NCBI RefSeq assembly: GCF_024679245.1
Contig: NC_090172.1
Span: 45,947,554-46,011,553, forward strand
Reading direction: 5' to 3'
Length of the DNA: 64,000 bases
DNA from: Pseudorasbora parva
Lineage: Eukaryota > Chordata > Actinopteri > Cypriniformes > Gobionidae
Shown here: in pieces, positions 59,991-64,000 of the stretch
Numbering within the stretch: the first letter of the stretch is position 1
Layout of the letters: each line of letters opens with the position of its first letter
Notes under the pieces: generated by a model
The model's input: the letters and a program-made list of their open reading frames with translations, nothing else
Told to the model about the DNA's origin: nothing
Database searches by the model: none
Made by a program: the position numbers and the translations under genes

Positions 59991-60159
59991 CTCTCTGTCA
60001 CACTTTCCAATTTTTTCAACTTTTCTGACCAGACAGCCCTAACCAAAAATAAATAAAATCTGAACCAAAAATTAAAACAAGGATATGTAAAAAAGAAAAG
60101 GAAAAAAAGAAGAAAAAAAGTAATAATAATGATAACATAATCATATATATATATACATA

Positions 60160-60209
60160 CTACAAACAAGGTTTCATTAAATATAGCAAGAACTAATATA
60201 TATATATAC

Positions 60210-60273
<64 letters not shown>

Positions 60274-60310
60274 TACAAAAGGTTTCATTAAATATAGCAA
60301 GAACTAAAAG
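60160..60310. repeat. (AT)n tract between two copies of a 35-base sequence
   Basis: GGTTTCATTAAATATAGCAA followed by GAACTA occurs at 60170-60195 and again at 60281-60306, with (AT)n and ATACAT variants between (about 60196-60271). The direct repeats suggest a tandem duplication into which the AT tract expanded. Confidence 0.85.
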
Positions 60311-60436
60311 AATAAAAATATGATGCATAGATAAGATGCAATCAGTTGGACGTACAGTTGCACAGGGCTCATTCAGTAAATGCACAGCTACACGAATGTG
60401 GCTACTGTTGGAGCAGTGAAATACAGTGAAAGCAGT

Positions 60437-60605
60437 AATATTGTGAAATATTATAATTTTACAGGAATAAAATACATACAATTATTCAAATAAAAATGTT
60501 TTTTAAAATAATATTTCACAATATTACTGATTTAACTGTACTGATCAAATAAATGCAGCCTTGGTGAACATAAGAGACTTCATTCAAAAACATTAAAAAG
60601 TATAA
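60437..60605 (+). repeat. Dispersed cyprinid repeat, CAAAAGTTTGGG family, partial copy
   Basis: Contains ATTTCACAATATTACTG, GATCAAATAAATGCAGCC and CATAAGAGACTTCATTCAAA, matching the reverse complement of 27820-27900. Third copy of the family in the window. Confidence 0.8.
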
Positions 60606-60870
60606 ATGGCCTTTTCAATGTTAGTGTTACATTTATGTTGGTTTCATTGTGTTTTTAGTTCAGTCTCTGTGACCCAGTTTACCCCAGTCAGACTATTTGT
60701 AATGTCATTCGCCTGTGTCTGGTCAATCACCTTGTTAATCTCATTTGCTTTGTGTACTAAAGCTCACGGTTATATGTGTGAAAGTCTCCTGAGTTTTAAT
60801 ATTAAAGTTCCTGTCTCCTTTGCATCCTCGTTTCTGTGAGTTTATATCCTACACAAAAAATCGTGACAGG

Positions 60871-60875
<5 letters not shown>

Positions 60876-60954
<79 letters not shown>
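60876..60954. repeat. (AT)n microsatellite
   Basis: Pure AT tract of about 39 units. Confidence 0.97.
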
Positions 60955-60957
<3 letters not shown>

Positions 60958-62603
60958 ACTAGGTTCATGGTTTGCATTGTGACTTTGACCTTACAGGACC
61001 ATCTGTGTTTTTTCACTATACTAAATGCACTTTGGCTTGTTTTGTGCACTGTAAATGCGGAATAAATGACTAGAGTTTTGTCAGCCTCGATTCAAAAAAG
61101 CAAAAAGCAGAGCTTTACGTCAAACTGTCAAACTCCAGGGTCAACATAGCGTTCATTCTTAAGACAAGGTCAGAATAGTTAAAAATCGCTCCGGCAGCTC
61201 AGATTTCACTTTGAAACAGGTGGCCATTTACAGAATGGAATCATTTGAGCCACTCCAAAACACATCATGTTTTGACAAATTTATGGAGAATGCTGCACAC
61301 AGTTTTTAAGCTAATTAATTCAGTCACTTCTAGACATTTAGTAAACAGTCGCCTCCAATTCACCAGAGAGCATTTGGAGTAGTACTGTGGAGAGAACACC
61401 ACCCAGATTCATGTCAATATTGACAAATAGTCTATACTCAACTGCATATTTGTAAATGATTCTTGGCAATGACTACAGCTCTTGCCATGGACATTATTGC
61501 TGAAAATCCCCACAATCCTCTTGAGAGTTTTTACAGTTGGTTGGGCGGTGAATAAAGAGCACCCCCCCACCACCCCCATCTCTTCAATCTATCATTCATT
61601 CATTCAAATGAAGGACATTTACAGTATTCACATTTAAATACAGCATTCCTTCTGCATTTCCAAGGAACATCTATTCTATTCTAAATAACCACATATTCAT
61701 CCAAGAATTGAATTACATCAACACAATAGAACCTGTGACAGGCTAGAACTTCGATATGGAATAACGCAGTAGATACTCAAATGAATTGGATTGAACAAAG
61801 GTTAAATGTTTTTCAAACACTCAATGTCACAGAATCCTTGGATGACAAAGCGACTAAATACAGTTGTAGGCGTACTTACATACGCGTCTTTAAACTTCTT
61901 TGAACGAGTGTGAAATATTTTGTGCGGCATTAGTGCTCGAGACATTCTGTGCGTTTAACAGAACAGGACAGAATTTGCATAATGGGTTTTTTCTTATTCT
62001 CTTTGAAATCCAGAGTGCGGAATAACAGATGTATATGAATTAGCAGCCAAACATCAATAAATGGAAATGCCACAATTCTCTGTGGATGGTCTTGGGTGGA
62101 TTTCTGCTGAAGGAGGAAAAACAGCACGCTTATTGCAAAATAAGCAGAAAAGCGGATGTGATCAAACTCATGCCCACCAGGCTCTCTAATGCCACACACG
62201 CACACACACTCACACGCACACTAGCCCACCTCTCACTTCTAATCAGATGCAGTGAGATGTGGCAGCTCCTGCTGTGGAGCTATGGGAGGAGCTGCATGTC
62301 TCACAGGTGCTTTCAAAGAACAAGAAACAGCACTGGAGAGACTGTAATTACTCTCCAATTACAGATAAAGATCTCACTCGAGGGCTGCAACACAAAGTGT
62401 CCTAAACAGTCATGCAGACCCACTCACACTATGACTCAAAAAAAGTCCAATCAAGAGAGTCTTAGGAAACCATCATGTAAAAGATGCTTTTTAATGGCTG
62501 TGGTATTCGTACCAACTCACTAAAATATAGACAAAAGTGCTGCTGAATCAGCAAAATGTGGAGTCTAAATCTTAAATGTATTCTAATGTTTCTCTAATAC
62601 ATT
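60955..62603. other. Unique non-coding sequence
   Basis: No exon recognised. An octamer ATTTGCAT lies at 61973-61980 and AGCTAATTAATTCAG near 61309. A short CA-rich run lies at 62193-62221. Confidence 0.45.
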
Positions 62604-62604
62604 T

Positions 62605-63402
62605 AAGGGCCCTATAATACACCCGGCGCAATGCAGCGCTAGGCACGGCGCAAGTGTTTTTTTTTTCTAGTTTCAGCCCGACGCAGTTATCATGGACCCA
62701 CTTTATATTAGGTGGCCTTAACTACTATGTACTAACATTTTGATTTTATGCACTTATTGTGTGCATGCATGTTTTTACATTGCACTTACATGTTTAAAAT
62801 TACCTCCATGTAATTAATTTCTGTAGTTACATTTATAATTATACTGCTGACCCTTTCCTTACACCCAACCCTATCCTTTAACTTTACCCGTATCCCACCT
62901 CAAAATTAGTTTTCTACAATACAAAATTAACTAAATGTTTTTGATGTAAGTACATAGTAGTTATGGACACCTAATATTAAGTGGGGCCGTTTTCATTTTC
63001 ACGTCCTGCGCAATGTTGTTTAAATAGCGGGTTCACACCGCACGTACACTCTGCTTATTACACACACAGGGATGCGCAGCAGCATATCAAAAATGAAAGG
63101 ATTTCTCTCTGGAGAAGGATTCAGTTGAAAAATCCTGCCATGTGAATAACGAATCCGTAATGGTGCAAGCGCAACTGGCTTTTAAAGGGAATGGAAGATG
63201 AGACTCTGATTGGTTTATTGTTACGCCCAAAACACACCCATGACTCATTAAGAGAACAGGGACAACACTTTTAGACCATGCGCCGGGTGCCCCCACCATT
63301 TTTCCCGTTGTTGAACAAGTAAAAGTGGATTCAGACATGACCTAAGTTCACTTGCACATTGCGCTTTAAACCATGTGCTTAGATGGTTAAAATAGGGCCC
63401 TT
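62605..63402. mobile_element. Non-autonomous DNA element (AGGGCCCTAT termini), copy 2
   Basis: Starts AGGGCCCTATAATACACCCG and ends ATAGGGCCCT, so the ten-base termini are perfectly inverted. It is flanked by TA on both sides. About 500 bases remain after removal of the inner insertion at 62694-62988, and these match copy 1. The cleaner termini suggest this copy is younger or better preserved. Confidence 0.88.
62694..62988. mobile_element. hAT-like non-autonomous element inserted in copy 2
   Basis: The termini carry an inverted pair built on CCACTT-ATATTAGGTG (left) and CACCTAATATTAAGTGGGG (right). The flanks GTTATCAT (62686-62693) and GTTTTCAT (62989-62996) agree at 7 of 8 bases, an 8-base duplication as in hAT insertions. 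Copy 1 has the uninterrupted site. No coding capacity. Confidence 0.85.
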
Positions 63403-63418
63403 AGAATGAGACTGTATA

Positions 63419-63530
63419 ACCATTTTAATGTTACAAAGCTTTCTACATTTTTGATCAGCATTTCATAAATAAATTATACAATAAATGATGATCAAATGTA
63501 GAAAGTGGTATTGAAATTAAAATGTTAAAA
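63419..63530. repeat. Imperfect long hairpin
   Basis: CTTTCTACATTTTTGATCA (left) pairs with TGATCAAATGTAGAAAG (right). Pairing continues outward through CATTTTAAT and ATTAAAATG after some mismatches, with a loop of about 35 bases. It begins about 15 bases after copy 2 ends. It is probably a small MITE relic. Confidence 0.65.
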
Positions 63531-64000
63531 TTGTTATCTCTGTAACCTATACAGCATATAGAGGTCAAAACACTTAATGCACATTTGAAAGGAAATCCTT
63601 GAAGTGATGATGAGAGCACATTAACGGGCAATCATTTTGTTCTATGTAAAATAAAAAAAGGCAACAAAGTTGGAAAAGGAATTTCAAAATTAAGGTTCTC
63701 TTCATTTCCTTATGTTTTATTATTTTTATTAACTGAATATGTGAGGAATAAAACACAAGGTGAGATCAGAAGATATTCACAAAATGTGTCATTTCATATT
63801 ACTCTTTGAGATTGGAGAATGTGATGCAAATGCAAAACCTCCATTTGACAACAAGCTGAATGTGAAGACTTTTTGTTATCTCTTTTTGTTATTAATAAAA
63901 GAAATTGTTATCTCTCTCTCTCCTTTAATTGAAAACACAAACAAAATAAAAGACCAATAGCTTGTTAATATCTTTAATATTTACAGTTTCTTTAAAAAAA
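63531..64000. other. Unique AT-rich non-coding sequence
   Basis: No exon or named repeat recognised. An octamer ATGCAAAT lies at 63824-63831. Confidence 0.45.

Noticed and set aside
59687..60481. 264-codon minus-strand frame
   Set aside because: A large part is the Ile-Tyr translation of an AT tract. Only the 59720-59990 part was kept, as a tentative block.
62086..62523. 145-codon plus-strand frame
   Set aside because: Crosses a CA-rich run, shows no domain, and has no splice or polyadenylation context.

Overview
The window looks like intergenic and intronic vertebrate DNA from a cyprinid (carp or zebrafish type) fish. The basis is the repeat content. There are two copies of the repeat beginning GGGATAGTTCACCC, three copies of the CAAAAGTTTGGG repeat family, a Rex3/RTE-like LINE with a GATG-type tail, hAT-like and other TIR elements, and many long pure dinucleotide tracts (GT, GA/CT, AT). 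No bacterial, phage or viral gene was recognised, and no tRNA, rRNA or CRISPR array was seen. One 200-base run of N marks an assembly gap.

Layout. 1-4 kb: GT and GA microsatellites, a short unique region with SOX- and PBX-type sites, and the gap. 4-9.8 kb: mostly unique sequence, with a near-perfect hairpin (4.02-4.10 kb) and a CpG-dense patch (5.2-5.5 kb). 9.8-18.5 kb: microsatellites, two old dispersed repeats, and a long low-repeat block at 13.1-14.3 kb that resembles a conserved non-coding element. 18.5-43 kb: mostly unique, AT-rich sequence with ATTA/TAAT cores and octamers, broken by AT tracts, a 140-bp unit present twice (23.6 and 35.2 kb) and one more dispersed repeat. 43.6-48.3 kb: three candidate minus-strand exons, including a last exon with a stop codon and a downstream AATAAA signal. 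48.3-53 kb: GA tracts and unique sequence. 53-57.2 kb: a decayed 5'-truncated LINE, then a nest of DNA transposons three layers deep. 57.2-64 kb: unique sequence with an inverted pair of octamers, further AT tracts, and a second copy of the nested element carrying its own hAT-like insertion.

Overall this resembles a regulatory gene desert, possibly overlapping the 3' end of a gene that enters from the right on the minus strand. I could not name that gene or the locus. Conservation cannot be seen in a single sequence, so every conserved-element call is tentative.
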